Assembly (NCBI RefSeq): GCF_004331735.1
Contig: NZ_SJSO01000015.1
Span: 81,762-145,761, forward strand
Direction: 5' to 3'
Origin: Pedobacter psychrodurus
Lineage (GTDB): Bacteria; Bacteroidota; Bacteroidia; Sphingobacteriales; Sphingobacteriaceae
DNA: 64,000 bases
The notes under the pieces are model-generated. The model was given only the letters and a program-made list of their open reading frames with translations, was not told the origin of the DNA and did no database searches. A program made the translations under genes and the position numbers. Shown here piece after piece: positions 50,864 through 60,169 of this stretch (its first letter is position 1; each line of letters starts with the position of its first letter).

Positions 50864-51421
50864 TTATACTATGAAATCTACTTCTATTAATCCTTTTTCC
50901 GTCGTGTAATAATCAATTGCGGAAGAATAAACGTATTCTTCTGCATTTCTAACTGCTCCAGATCTGACTGGGTTTTCGTGTAAATAATTAAGTCTTTGAT
51001 CCATCATTTCATTTGTAGAAAGTTCGACCGGATGATTTTCCTGCTGCCAAAACTGATAATCTTTGTTTCTTCTATTTTCTTCACCAGCTTTTTTAAATAT
51101 CCAAAGCATCCAACTTCGTCTACTTTCGTGATTATTAGTTTTGATTGCTTTAATAACGTTACTTGAAGTAAACTTTTTAAAATCTCTCAATGCACCAGAC
51201 AAATTATTATTTTCATCTACCGACAAAATCAAATGTAGATGATTGCTCATAATACACCAGGCATGAATTTTTAAACCTTTATTCTTTTGGCAATAATTTA
51301 AGCTTTCTACAATAATATCCGAATATTCCTTTCTGGTGAATACATCTACCCATTGTACTGTAGCAAATGTTATAAAATATATAGCTTGCTGATCTTTTAT
51401 TTGATAACCATTTTCTCCCAT
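50864..51421 (-). CDS. REP-associated tyrosine transposase (RAYT, Y1/HUH family)
   Basis: RAYTs are single-domain HUH nucleases thought to create and move REP sequences. The 185-residue protein has the HUH motif SNHLHLIL (His61, His63) and the predicted catalytic Tyr146 in RLNYLHENPVRSG, with AWCIMSN just before the HUH and EYVYSSAIDYY after. There are no terminal inverted repeats of an insertion sequence, as usual for RAYTs. It begins 70 bp from a five-unit palindromic array (51488-52024), its probable substrate. All motifs are intact, so it may be active. Confidence 0.88.
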   Translation of the reverse strand: MGENGYQIKDQQAIYFITFATVQWVDVFTRKEYSDIIVESLNYCQKNKGLKIHAWCIMSNHLHLILSVDENNNLSGALRDFKKFTSSNVIKAIKTNNHESRRSWMLWIFKKAGEENRRNKDYQFWQQENHPVELSTNEMMDQRLNYLHENPVRSGAVRNAEEYVYSSAIDYYTTEKGLIEVDFIV

Positions 51422-51487
51422 ATACCAATATAAGCTTTAAGATTAAGATATTTATAGCCTCTTAAATGATGCTACTGATTATATGCA

Positions 51488-52024
51488 GGATAAGAGTCTC
51501 TGAGTCAATCTTTAAGTTCAGCTATAAACTCGGTTTTATTCGCAGGGTTAGAGCTATCCGTAGAGTTCCAACGGGCTCTACGGATTAAAGAATGGATAAG
51601 AGTCTCTGACTCGTTTTTTATTGTTGAGTTATAAACTCGTTTTTATTCGCAGGTCCGTAGAGACGCTGCGCTTAACTCTACGGACAGAAATGATGCTACT
51701 GATTATATGCAGGATAAGAGTCTCTGAGTCAATCTTTAAGTTCAGCTATAAACTCGGTTTTATTCGCAGGGTTAGAGCTATCCGTAGAGTTCCAACGGGC
51801 TCTACGGATTAAAGAATGGATAAGAGTCTCTGACTCGTTTTTTAGTGTTGAGTTATAAACTCGGTTTTATTGACAGGTGTTAGAGCTATTCGTAGAGTTC
51901 CAACAGCTCTACGGATTAAAGAATGGATAAGAGTCTTTGACTCGTCTTTTATTGTTGAGTTATAAACTCGTTTTTATTCTCAGGTCCGTAGAGACGCTGC
52001 GCTTAAATCTACGGACAGAAATGG
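51488..52024. repeat. Tandem array of five REP-like units next to the RAYT gene
   Basis: GGATAAGAGTCT begins units at 51488, 51594, 51712, 51818 and 51925 (spacing 106, 118, 106 and 107). Each unit holds hairpin 1 (GAGTC-TCT-GACTC, or a variant), hairpin 2 (GAGTT-ATA-AACTC), and hairpin 3, either CCGTAGAG...CTCTACGG (for example 51558-51583) or TCCGTAGAGACG...CTCTACGGA. Two neighbouring units form a higher-order repeat of 224 bp: the bases from 51467 on recur almost unchanged from 51691 for about 180 bp. There are no unique spacers, so it is not a CRISPR array. Confidence 0.9.
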
Positions 52025-52100
52025 GATTGAACAGCATGACAGATACTGAAACAAATCCGATAGCTATCGGATCAGTATGACGATCGCATAAAAACAAAAA

Positions 52101-52130
52101 AGGTCGTGGTTTGCACCACGACCCAAAAAA
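52101..52130 (-). terminator. Terminator after gltD
   Basis: GGTCGTGG (52102 on) and CCACGACC (to 52123) enclose TTTGCA; on the minus strand the stem is followed by TTTTTTGTTTTT. Confidence 0.85.
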
Positions 52131-52148
52131 TATAGAATTTAAAACCTA

Positions 52149-53615
52149 CTAAGCGTATGCAACAGCATCTTTCGATGCCAGTTTAGTTGTTCCCATTAAG
52201 TATTCGTCTACCTTACGGGCAGCTTCTCTACCTTCTGAAATGGCCCAAACTACTAATGATTGTCCACGGCGAACATCACCTGCGGCAAAAATCTTTGCAA
52301 TATTGGTTTGGTAGGTGTGTTCAGATGCCTTTACGTTTCCGCGGTTATCTAATTCCACGCCTAATTTCTCAATTAAACCTTCTTTTTGAGGATGTAAGAA
52401 ACCCATTGCTAAAAGTACCAGTTCGCATGGAAGATCTCTTTCGGTACCAGCCACTTCTTTAAAAGTAACCGGACGTCCATTTGCATCAATTTCCCATTCC
52501 ACATCAACTACTTTTAATGCTTTAAGGTTTCCTTTTTCATCAGCAATAAAGTTTTTCGTATTTACCGACCAAGCCCTTTGTGCACCTTCCTCGTGAGAAG
52601 AAGTATTTTTTAGCAACATTGGGTAATTTGGCCAAGGCATATGTTCGTTACGTGCCTGTGGCGGCATCGGCATAATTTCGAACTGCATAACTGATTTCGC
52701 GCCGTGACGGTTTGAAGTACCAATACAGTCTGATCCGGTATCGCCACCACCAATTACGATTACATTTTTACCTGTAGCCATAATATCTTCCACTTCAACA
52801 GGTCTGCTCGCTACACGTTTATTTTGTTGTTTCAAGAAATCCATTGCAAAATGCACACCTTTAGCCGAACGGCCATCAATTGGTAAATCGCGTGGGATAG
52901 TTGAACCACCAGCCAATACAATCGCACTAAAATCGCGTAACAAAGTACCTATTTCAACATTCTCACCTACATTGGCATTACATTTAAAAATAATGCCTTC
53001 TTCTTTCATTAAATCGATACGGCGATCTACTACATTTTTCTGCAGTTTAAAATCAGGGATACCATACCTGAGTAAACCACCTGGAGCATCATCACGTTCG
53101 AAAACGGTAACTTCATGTCCAACTTTATTTAACTGAGCAGCAGCCGCTAAGCCTGCAGGACCTGAACCAATTACAGCAACTTTTTTACCGGTTCTGATTA
53201 ATGGTGCTTTTGCTTTGATAAATCCTTTTTCGAAAGCAATTTCGATAATGTGTTTTTCAATTTCCTCGATAGAAACTGGCGGACGGTTGATGCCTAAAAC
53301 ACATGCTGATTCGCATGGTGCAGGGCAAATTCTACCTGTAAATTCAGGGAAATTATTGGTGCTTAATAAAATATTGGCAGCTAATTCCCATTTTCCCTGA
53401 TAAACGGCATCGTTAAACTCTGGAATCACGTTACCTAAAGGGCAACCCGATTGACAGAAAGGAACGCCGCAATCCATACAACGGGCAGCCTGGTTATTTA
53501 ATTCTTTGGAAGGCAATTCGTTTAAAAATTCCCCGTAGTGTTTTACACGTGTTGCAGCCTCTTCTTTAGTGGGCGCAACTCTATCGTATTCTTGAAATCC
53601 TGTTACTTTTCCCAT
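52149..53615 (-). CDS. gltD: Glutamate synthase small subunit
   Basis: The 488-residue subunit passes NADPH electrons to the large subunit. Two cysteine clusters for [4Fe-4S] centres are at the N terminus (CMDCGVPFCQSGCPLG and CPAPCESACVLG). FAD and NADPH sites show VAVIGSGPAGLAAAAQL and VIGGGDTGSDCIG. The C terminus has FAAGDVRRGQSLVVWAISEG. The start is 3 bp after the gltB stop, so both are co-translated. Assignment is firm. Confidence 0.97.
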   Translation of the reverse strand: MGKVTGFQEYDRVAPTKEEAATRVKHYGEFLNELPSKELNNQAARCMDCGVPFCQSGCPLGNVIPEFNDAVYQGKWELAANILLSTNNFPEFTGRICPAPCESACVLGINRPPVSIEEIEKHIIEIAFEKGFIKAKAPLIRTGKKVAVIGSGPAGLAAAAQLNKVGHEVTVFERDDAPGGLLRYGIPDFKLQKNVVDRRIDLMKEEGIIFKCNANVGENVEIGTLLRDFSAIVLAGGSTIPRDLPIDGRSAKGVHFAMDFLKQQNKRVASRPVEVEDIMATGKNVIVIGGGDTGSDCIGTSNRHGAKSVMQFEIMPMPPQARNEHMPWPNYPMLLKNTSSHEEGAQRAWSVNTKNFIADEKGNLKALKVVDVEWEIDANGRPVTFKEVAGTERDLPCELVLLAMGFLHPQKEGLIEKLGVELDNRGNVKASEHTYQTNIAKIFAAGDVRRGQSLVVWAISEGREAARKVDEYLMGTTKLASKDAVAYA

Positions 53616-53618
53616 GGC

Positions 53619-56600
53619 CTAGTGTGTTTTTACTTGTTGATTACGTTTGCTTAAAACTGCTTTGTATTCTTTAGGGAATACTTTTACGAAATGAGCAGAT
53701 TGAGTTTTCCAGTCGCTTAAGATAAACTCAGCTACTCTACTGTCTGTTAAGCGGATATGCGTTTTAAGTAAAGCTAGAATACGCTCTTCATCTTCAGCTT
53801 GTAGCGGATCTAAATCGACCATTTCTTTATTGCATTTGCGTGCAAAAGTTCCATTAGCGTCATAAATCCAGGCCACACCACCACTCATACCAGCAGCGAA
53901 ATTGCTTCCGGTATCACCAAGAATCAGCACTTCACCACCTGTCATGTATTCACAACCGTGATCGCCCACTCCTTCAACAACAGCTGTTGCACCAGAGTTA
54001 CGTACTGCGAAACGTTCGCCAGCCTTACCGCGGGCAAATAACTCACCCGAAGTTGCGCCATAAAGGGCAACGTTACCGATAATGATATTTTGTTCAGGGA
54101 TAAAGGTTGAGTTTGAGAAAGGATAAATAGCCAATCTTGCTCCCGATAATCCTTTACCTACGTAATCGTTCGCTTCACCTTCTAGTGATAATGTTACCCC
54201 ACGGGTATTAAAAGCACCGAAACTCTGTCCGGCTGAACCTACAAATTTAAAGTTGATCGTATCTGGAGGTAAGCCAGCTCCTAAATGAACTTTCGAGATT
54301 TCATTCGATAACATGGTACCCAGTGCACGGTCGGTATTTTTAACATCGAAACTAGCAAAAACTGGTTCGTTATTATCAATAGCAGGTTGTGCTGCAGCAA
54401 TTAATTTATGATCTAAAACATGATCTAAACCATGATCCTGACCTTCAGTGTTAAATAAAGGCAAGCCATTGTCTTCAGCTTTATATAATATGGCCGATAA
54501 ATCAAGGTGTTTCAATTTCCAATCTTCAGCTGGCAATTCGCGCGCTTTTAGAATATCTGCCTGACCAATCATTTCGTGGATGGTTCTGAAACCTAATTCA
54601 GCCATAATCTCACGTAATTCTTCAGCAAGGAAATAAAATAAGTTGACCACATGATCTGCATCACCAGTAAATAGTTTTCTTAATTCCGGATCTTGTGTAG
54701 CAACACCAACCGGACAAGTATTTAAGTGGCATTTACGCATCATAATACATCCCGAAGTTACCAGGGCTGCTGTAGCAACACCCCATTCTTCGGCACCTAA
54801 TAATGCTGCAATAGCAATATCTCTACCTGTTTTAAGCTGACCATCTGTTTGTAACACGATACGGTTACGCAGTTTGTTTTTCACCAAAGTTTGGTGCGCT
54901 TCTGCTAAGCCTAACTCCCAAGGTAAACCAGCGTGTTGGATAGAAGTTAAAGGAGAAGCTCCCGTTCCACCATCAAAACCTGATACCAAAATAACATCGG
55001 CATGTGCCTTAGCCACACCAGCAGCAATGGTACCTACGCCAGCTTTAGAAACCAATTTCACATTGATCCGAGCTGCACGGTTAGCATTTTTTAAATCGAA
55101 AATTAACTGCGCTAAATCTTCGATCGAATAAATATCGTGGTGAGGCGGAGGAGAAATTAAACCAACCCCTGGTGTAGAGTGACGAACTTTTGCAATCCAA
55201 TCATCCACTTTATGTCCTGGTAATTGACCACCTTCTCCTGGTTTAGCACCCTGAGCCATTTTAATCTGTAGCTCATCAGCATTGGTTAAGTAGTAACTGG
55301 TTACACCAAAACGTGCAGAAGCAACTTGTTTAATTGCAGAACGCATACTATCGCCATTTGGCAATTTGGTATAACGCATTTCATCTTCACCACCCTCTCC
55401 GGTATTGCTCTTTCCACCGATGCGATTCATGGCAATGGCTAAAGTAGAGTGTGCCTCATGAGAAATTGAACCAAACGACATCGCACCAGTAGCAAATCTT
55501 TTTAAGATTGCCTCGGTAGATTCTACTTCATTTAAAGGTACAGAAGGGCGGCTATAGTTAAATTCGAACAATCCACGAATGGTATAAGCTTGTTGAGTTT
55601 GCTCATTAACCAATTTAGAGTACTGTTTAAAAATATTGTAATCGTTTTTACGGGTTGCATTTTGCAACAAGTGAATGGTTTGCGGGTTAAACAAATGCGC
55701 TTCACCTTTACGACGGAATTTATAAGTTCCACCTGCTGGCAACAAGTTTTCGGTTTGCGTTAACGGGCCAAAACTGCGGTGATGTTTAATTAACGTTTCT
55801 TTTGCAATTTCATCCAATCCTAAGCCACCAATACGCGAAACTGCACCAGTGAAATAAGTGTTTACTACTTGTTTATTTAAACCTAAAATCTCGAAAATCT
55901 GCGCACCTTGGTATGATTGCAAGGTTGAGATTCCCATTTTTGAGAAAATTTTAAGTAAACCGCTATTTACTGCGTAGATATAGTTCTTAGTAAGCTGTTC
56001 TGCTGATAAAGCCGATTCTTCTTTAAACTCATTAATAGTTTCCAAAGCCAGGTAAGGGTTAATCGCAGTAACACCAAAGCCCAGTAATGTTGCGAAATGA
56101 TGTACTTCCCAAATATCACCAGCCTCTACTACAATACCCACAGCACCACGGTATCCTTTGCGGATTAAGTGATGGTGTACAGCAGAAACCGCCAATAAAG
56201 AAGGCATTGCAGCATGCTCAGAGTCAATAGCTCTATCGGTTAATACAATTACCTGGAAACCATCTTCAACGGCATCAACTGCATAACGGCACAAACGGTC
56301 TAAGGCTTTTGCCATAGCGCCTGGCTTGCCATCAGCCCTGAAATAAGTCTGTAAAGTTTTCGCCTGGAAAACCCCTGTATCAATACTTCTTAATTTCTCT
56401 AATTCCTGATTGGTTAAGATGGGGTGTTTAATGGCTACACAGTGTGCTTGTTTTGGTGTTTCTTCCAGCAAGTTACCCATGCTCCCCATAAAACTGGCCA
56501 AACTCATTACCACTTTCTCCCTGATCGGGTCGATTGGTGGGTTGGTTACCTGTGCAAATAACTGCTTAAAATAAGATGATAAATGCTGAGGACGTTTTGA

Positions 56601-58118
56601 TAAAATAGCCAATGGCGTATCGGTACCCATCGAACCGATTGGTTCTTTACCTTCAATCGCCATTGGTTTAAGCAAAAGATCTACATCTTCCCTGCTGTAA
56701 CCAAAAACCTGTTGATATTTAAAAATAGATTCAGTAGATAAGCCAGTGAACATTACACGTGGTTCAGGTAATTCCTCCAAACGGATTTGATATTGGTTAA
56801 TCCAATCGGCATAAGGGCTTTTACCACAAACTTCTTCTTTAATTTCGTTATCGCTGATAATTCTACCTTGCTCCATGTCTACAACGAACATTTTGCCAGG
56901 CGTTAAACGACCTTTTTCGATTACAGTACTTTGATCGATGGCTAATGCACCAGCCTCAGAGCCCATAATTACACGGTCATCAGAAGTAATGGCATAACGA
57001 GACGGGCGAAGACCATTACGATCTAAAGTAGCGCCGATTAATTTACCATCAGTAAAAGCAATCGCTGCAGGTCCATCCCATGGCTCCATTAAAGTAGCAT
57101 GGAATTCGTAAAATGCCCTTTTAACAGGATCCATATCTTCGTTGCCATCCCATGCCTCTGGTACCAACATCATTAATACATGAGGCAGGGTTCTTCCAGA
57201 GTGAAGTAACAATTCAATAACATTATCTAAACAGCCTGAATCTGAATTGGTTTCATCAATTACAGGCAATAACATATCTAATTCTTCCGGCGTAAAGTAA
57301 GCCGAAGCAAAAGACTTAACGCCGGCTCTAAACCAGTTTAAATTTCCTTGTAAAGTGTTGATCTCACCATTGTGTGCAATAAAGCGGAATGGCTGGGCCA
57401 ACCTCCATGAAGGGAAAGTATTGGTTGCAAAACGTGAGTGAACTAAACCTAAAGCAGAAACCATGCGCTTATCGGTTAGATCGGTGAAATATGTACGTAC
57501 CTGTAAAGAAGTAAGCTGACCTTTATATATAATGGTTTGCGCAGAAAGCGAAACGATATAAAAATCTTTACCACCGTGAACGGTGTTTACGATCAGTTTA
57601 ATCAGGTAATTTTTAAAAATATAAAGTTTACGTTCGAAATCTGCTCCTGGTGCTACTGCATAAGGACGGGCAATAAATACTTGCTCAATTTCTGGTTCAA
57701 CAGAAAGGGCCATATTGCCAATATCTGTGGTGTCCACATCAACTTTTCTAAAACCTAAAATTTCTAGGCCAAGTTTTTCGGCGGCACGGTAAATCAATTC
57801 TCTGCACTCTTCTCTCGATCTGATATCCTTTGGCATAAATAACATACCTACACCATAATTATTGGTTTCTGGTAGGCTAAAGCCAGCTTTTAAACATTCG
57901 TCGTAAAAAAATTCGTGAGGAATCTGAATCATAATACCTGCACCATCGCCTGTATTTGGTTCTGCTCCACATGCCCCTCTATGATCTAGATTCTCTAAAA
58001 TAGTAAGTGCATCAGAGATGATTTGATGCGATTTTCGCCCTTTCACATGTGCAACGAACCCAATACCGCAGGCATCGTGTTCAAATTGCGCATCGTACAA
58101 TCCACTGTTTGGTTCCAT
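53619..58118 (-). CDS. gltB: Glutamate synthase large subunit
   Basis: The 1499-residue GOGAT makes two glutamates from 2-oxoglutarate and glutamine. Domains in order: class II glutamine amidotransferase with mature N-terminal Cys17 (HDACGIGFVAHVKG, after a short propeptide), central domain, FMN-binding synthase domain (EGGEDEMRYTKLPNGDSMRS, KPGEGGQLPG, VSGFDGGTGASPLTS), 3Fe-4S cluster (CIMMRKCHLNTCPVGVATQD), and C-terminal GXGXG domain. It forms an operon with gltD. A tRNA or riboswitch is not seen upstream. Very confident. Confidence 0.97.
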   Translation of the reverse strand: MEPNSGLYDAQFEHDACGIGFVAHVKGRKSHQIISDALTILENLDHRGACGAEPNTGDGAGIMIQIPHEFFYDECLKAGFSLPETNNYGVGMLFMPKDIRSREECRELIYRAAEKLGLEILGFRKVDVDTTDIGNMALSVEPEIEQVFIARPYAVAPGADFERKLYIFKNYLIKLIVNTVHGGKDFYIVSLSAQTIIYKGQLTSLQVRTYFTDLTDKRMVSALGLVHSRFATNTFPSWRLAQPFRFIAHNGEINTLQGNLNWFRAGVKSFASAYFTPEELDMLLPVIDETNSDSGCLDNVIELLLHSGRTLPHVLMMLVPEAWDGNEDMDPVKRAFYEFHATLMEPWDGPAAIAFTDGKLIGATLDRNGLRPSRYAITSDDRVIMGSEAGALAIDQSTVIEKGRLTPGKMFVVDMEQGRIISDNEIKEEVCGKSPYADWINQYQIRLEELPEPRVMFTGLSTESIFKYQQVFGYSREDVDLLLKPMAIEGKEPIGSMGTDTPLAILSKRPQHLSSYFKQLFAQVTNPPIDPIREKVVMSLASFMGSMGNLLEETPKQAHCVAIKHPILTNQELEKLRSIDTGVFQAKTLQTYFRADGKPGAMAKALDRLCRYAVDAVEDGFQVIVLTDRAIDSEHAAMPSLLAVSAVHHHLIRKGYRGAVGIVVEAGDIWEVHHFATLLGFGVTAINPYLALETINEFKEESALSAEQLTKNYIYAVNSGLLKIFSKMGISTLQSYQGAQIFEILGLNKQVVNTYFTGAVSRIGGLGLDEIAKETLIKHHRSFGPLTQTENLLPAGGTYKFRRKGEAHLFNPQTIHLLQNATRKNDYNIFKQYSKLVNEQTQQAYTIRGLFEFNYSRPSVPLNEVESTEAILKRFATGAMSFGSISHEAHSTLAIAMNRIGGKSNTGEGGEDEMRYTKLPNGDSMRSAIKQVASARFGVTSYYLTNADELQIKMAQGAKPGEGGQLPGHKVDDWIAKVRHSTPGVGLISPPPHHDIYSIEDLAQLIFDLKNANRAARINVKLVSKAGVGTIAAGVAKAHADVILVSGFDGGTGASPLTSIQHAGLPWELGLAEAHQTLVKNKLRNRIVLQTDGQLKTGRDIAIAALLGAEEWGVATAALVTSGCIMMRKCHLNTCPVGVATQDPELRKLFTGDADHVVNLFYFLAEELREIMAELGFRTIHEMIGQADILKARELPAEDWKLKHLDLSAILYKAEDNGLPLFNTEGQDHGLDHVLDHKLIAAAQPAIDNNEPVFASFDVKNTDRALGTMLSNEISKVHLGAGLPPDTINFKFVGSAGQSFGAFNTRGVTLSLEGEANDYVGKGLSGARLAIYPFSNSTFIPEQNIIIGNVALYGATSGELFARGKAGERFAVRNSGATAVVEGVGDHGCEYMTGGEVLILGDTGSNFAAGMSGGVAWIYDANGTFARKCNKEMVDLDPLQAEDEERILALLKTHIRLTDSRVAEFILSDWKTQSAHFVKVFPKEYKAVLSKRNQQVKTH

Positions 58119-58528
58119 TCTTTGCTCGTTAGTTGTTAGTGTATAGGAAACACTAAGATACGAAAAACAAATTTTAAATTACAGAGTTGACACGATTTTT
58201 AGAAAAATTTTAGTCCTTATGTAATTTAAAGTCTTTGTATTGAAAAAATGATAATGATATCGATTAATAATTATCATATTTATAATGGTAATATTATACA
58301 ATAAACTCGCTTTTTCCGCTAATTTCCTGCCTAAATCGTTTTAATTATTGATTTATTCATGAATATTTAATTTATATACAAATACAAGCACCTTATATAT
58401 TACTTATGTCGTATTTTCTTCTATCATCTAAAAATACACATTTAAATTTTATTAATTTACTAATCAGCCACATAGCCTAAAAGAGAAAAAAAATACAATA
58501 ATGCATTTCGCGAAACAACTTCTTTTTC
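58119..58528. other. 410-bp intergenic region upstream of gltB, no gene seen
   Basis: AT-rich sequence with no plausible coding frame. It must hold the gltB promoter on the minus strand. An inverted repeat ATGATAAT (58248-58255)/ATTATCAT (58270-58277) around ATCGAT resembles a loose Fur-type or other operator, but AT-rich sequence gives such matches by chance. Confidence 0.4.
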
Positions 58529-58536
58529 TACCTTTG
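58529..58536 (+). promoter_or_regulatory. Promoter -7 box of the SRP RNA gene
   Basis: TACCTTTG is an exact TAnnTTTG and ends 5 bp before the predicted RNA start. A TTTCG at 58506-58510 could be the -33. The TTTCGCGAAA palindrome at 58506-58515 overlaps it. Confidence 0.65.
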
Positions 58537-58540
58537 TGGC

Positions 58541-58640
58541 CGGGCAAGTCTTTTACGACCAGCTCCCTTTGAACTCCCCCAGGGTGGGAACACAGCAAGG
58601 GTAGAAGGTTGTAGCGGTGCGATAGAAGGTGCTTGCCCTT
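58541..58640 (+). ncRNA. ffs: Small signal recognition particle RNA (4.5S-like)
   Basis: The roughly 98-nt RNA starts GGGCAAGTC and ends GCTTGCCC, which close the terminal helix. The conserved apical hairpin for Ffh binding is visible: CCAGGGTGGGAACACAGCAA (with GGGTG, the GGAA tetraloop variant and CAGCA), and a further AGGTTGTAGCGGTGCG. T-rich sequence follows (TTTTTTTCTTTT). It is preceded by a TAnnTTTG promoter. It directs membrane proteins to the Sec pathway. Confident. Confidence 0.92.
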
Positions 58641-58727
58641 TTTTTCTTTTCCCTTAATCCCCTGAAGGGGGAATTAAATTCTTCAGGGTTCAATCATAGA
58701 AACTCAAATATTTAAGAATTTATAACC

Positions 58728-59387
58728 ATGAAATTTTTTATTGACACAGCGAATCTTGATCAAATCAAAGAAGCGCAAGATCTTGGCATTTTAGATGGCG
58801 TAACTACTAATCCTAGCTTAATGGCTAAAGAAGGTATTACAGGCGAAGAAAATGTAATCAAACATTATAAAGCAATATGCGATATCGTTGATGATAACGT
58901 GAGTGCTGAAGTTATTGCAACTACTTTCGATGAAATTATTAAAGAAGGTGAAGCTTTAGCAGCTTTAAACCCAAAAATCGTAGTTAAAGTTCCGATGATT
59001 AAAGATGGTGTTAAAGCCATTAAATATTTCTCATCAAAAGGAATTAAAACAAACTGTACTTTAATTTTCTCTGCCGGACAGGCTTTATTAGCTGCCAAAG
59101 CTGGCGCTACTTATGTTTCTCCATTTTTGGGCCGTTTAGATGATATTTCTAGCGATGGCCTGGTTTTAATCGAAGATATCAGAACTATTTTTGATAACTA
59201 CGGTTACGAAACTCAGATTTTAGCTGCATCAATCCGCGGACCATTGCATATTGTAAACTGTGCAAAATTAGGCGCTGATGTAATTACTGCACCATTGGCT
59301 GCTATTGTTGGTTTATTAAAACACCCACTAACCGATAGCGGTTTAGCCACATTTTTAGCTGACCATGCTAAAGCAGCGGGTAAATAA
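58728..59387 (+). CDS. fsa: Transaldolase / fructose-6-phosphate aldolase family (TalC-like)
   Basis: The 219-residue enzyme belongs to the small transaldolase group: MKFFIDTANLDQIKEAQDLG, DGVTTNPSLMAKEG, KVPMIKDGVKAIK (Schiff-base Lys in KVPM) and CTLIFSAGQALLAAKAGATY. Such proteins act as transaldolase in the pentose phosphate path or as fructose-6-phosphate aldolase; sequence alone does not decide, though the short type is often annotated as fructose-6-phosphate aldolase. It stands alone. A clear terminator follows. Confidence 0.92.
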   Translation: MKFFIDTANLDQIKEAQDLGILDGVTTNPSLMAKEGITGEENVIKHYKAICDIVDDNVSAEVIATTFDEIIKEGEALAALNPKIVVKVPMIKDGVKAIKYFSSKGIKTNCTLIFSAGQALLAAKAGATYVSPFLGRLDDISSDGLVLIEDIRTIFDNYGYETQILAASIRGPLHIVNCAKLGADVITAPLAAIVGLLKHPLTDSGLATFLADHAKAAGK

Positions 59388-59430
59388 GTTTTGAGCATTG
59401 AGCTTGGAGTGTTGAGTTCCAGGCGCATAC

Positions 59431-59468
59431 AAAAGTCCTAAGTTATTATTTAACTTAGGACTTTTTTG
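59431..59468 (+). terminator. Terminator after the transaldolase gene
   Basis: AAAAGTCCTAAGTT and AACTTAGGACTTTT form a 14-bp stem followed by TTGTTTT. Confidence 0.9.
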
Positions 59469-59600
59469 TTTTATGGAAATGTAAGAGGTGTAATGGATGA
59501 TGGGCTAATTTCAGATTCCATCATCCGTCTTCCATTTTACATCTTATTTTAGAGAGCATAAACAGTGCTTATCGGTTTAAGCAGCCCTGCTTTCCATTAT

Positions 59601-59814
59601 ATTCCGGTAATTTTTCAGGAAAGATAAATTACTCTAATACCGGAATGCCATTTCAATCAGGTCTAGGTGGCCAGGGCATCTTACGAAATCTCAATGGGCA
59701 TGCGCTTGGAAGGATTTCGTAAGTATTAGGTGGGGAAAAGCGTAATAGGATTTCAGAAGCTTCTGACTTACGAAGTTATTCATCCGCTCCTTCCCTTTCT
59801 AAACTTCGTAAGTC
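59601..59814. repeat. Cluster of four hairpins sharing a CTTACGAA motif
   Basis: Arms: ATTCCGGTA (59601-59609)/TACCGGAAT (59638-59646); CTTACGAAATC (59680-59690)/GATTTCGTAAG (59713-59723); TCAGAAGCTTCTGA palindrome (59753-59766); GACTTACGAAGTT (59765-59777)/AACTTCGTAAGTC (59802-59814). The last two have loop sizes of 22-24. No protein-coding frame covers them. Origin unknown. Confidence 0.65.
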
Positions 59815-59923
59815 ATCGCATTATTCTGCGTTAACGATGGAAACGGCATCCTTTTTGGCTGTTATCATGAGAGGTCAGTTTTAGAAAAAACAAAGGAGTT
59901 GGGATGACAAGATACGGGGTATC

Positions 59924-60007
59924 GTCATTCCCAACTTGATTGGGAATCTTAATGCCTTTGTACGGGTTTGTAGGTTGCATTAAGATTCCCGCCTGCGCGG
60001 GAATGAC
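59924..60007. repeat. Dispersed intergenic repeat, family A copy 2
   Basis: GTCATTCCCAACTTGATTGG to GATTCCCGCCTGCGCGGGAA then TGAC; near-copy of 5275-5357. Confidence 0.85.
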
Positions 60008-60169
60008 GAACGATTTTTAGAATCTGTCATTGGTAACGTAATCGAAGCACAGCCAAAAAGATATAGTGTACAGTGTGTTAAAACGCCCAAATCATTATCA
60101 TGGATGATGTAAGATGGATAAAGGTTGAGTTGTAAACTACATCTTCCGTCTTCCCTATTCCATTTTACT

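Larger units (their letters stand above)
51422..52148. other. 727-bp non-coding region holding the REP-like array
   Basis: No plausible protein gene is seen. The region is filled by the tandem REP-like array (51488-52024), a short GCATGACAGATACTG...CAGTATGACGATCG repeat (52033-52086) and the gltD terminator. Confidence 0.6.
59388..60169. other. 782-bp intergenic region rich in hairpins and repeats, no gene seen
   Basis: No coding frame of note. From left to right: terminator (59431-59468), family C words (59484-59545), hairpin cluster with ACTTACGAA motifs (59601-59814), family A copy 2 (59924-60007), and family C words (60102-60175). Confidence 0.7.

Noticed and set aside
51621..51812. Plus-strand reading frame inside the REP-like array
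   Set aside because: It is formed by repeats and has no family resemblance.
51488..52024. CRISPR array
   Set aside because: The repeat units are about 106-118 bp, without unique spacers, and contain internal hairpins; there are no cas genes.
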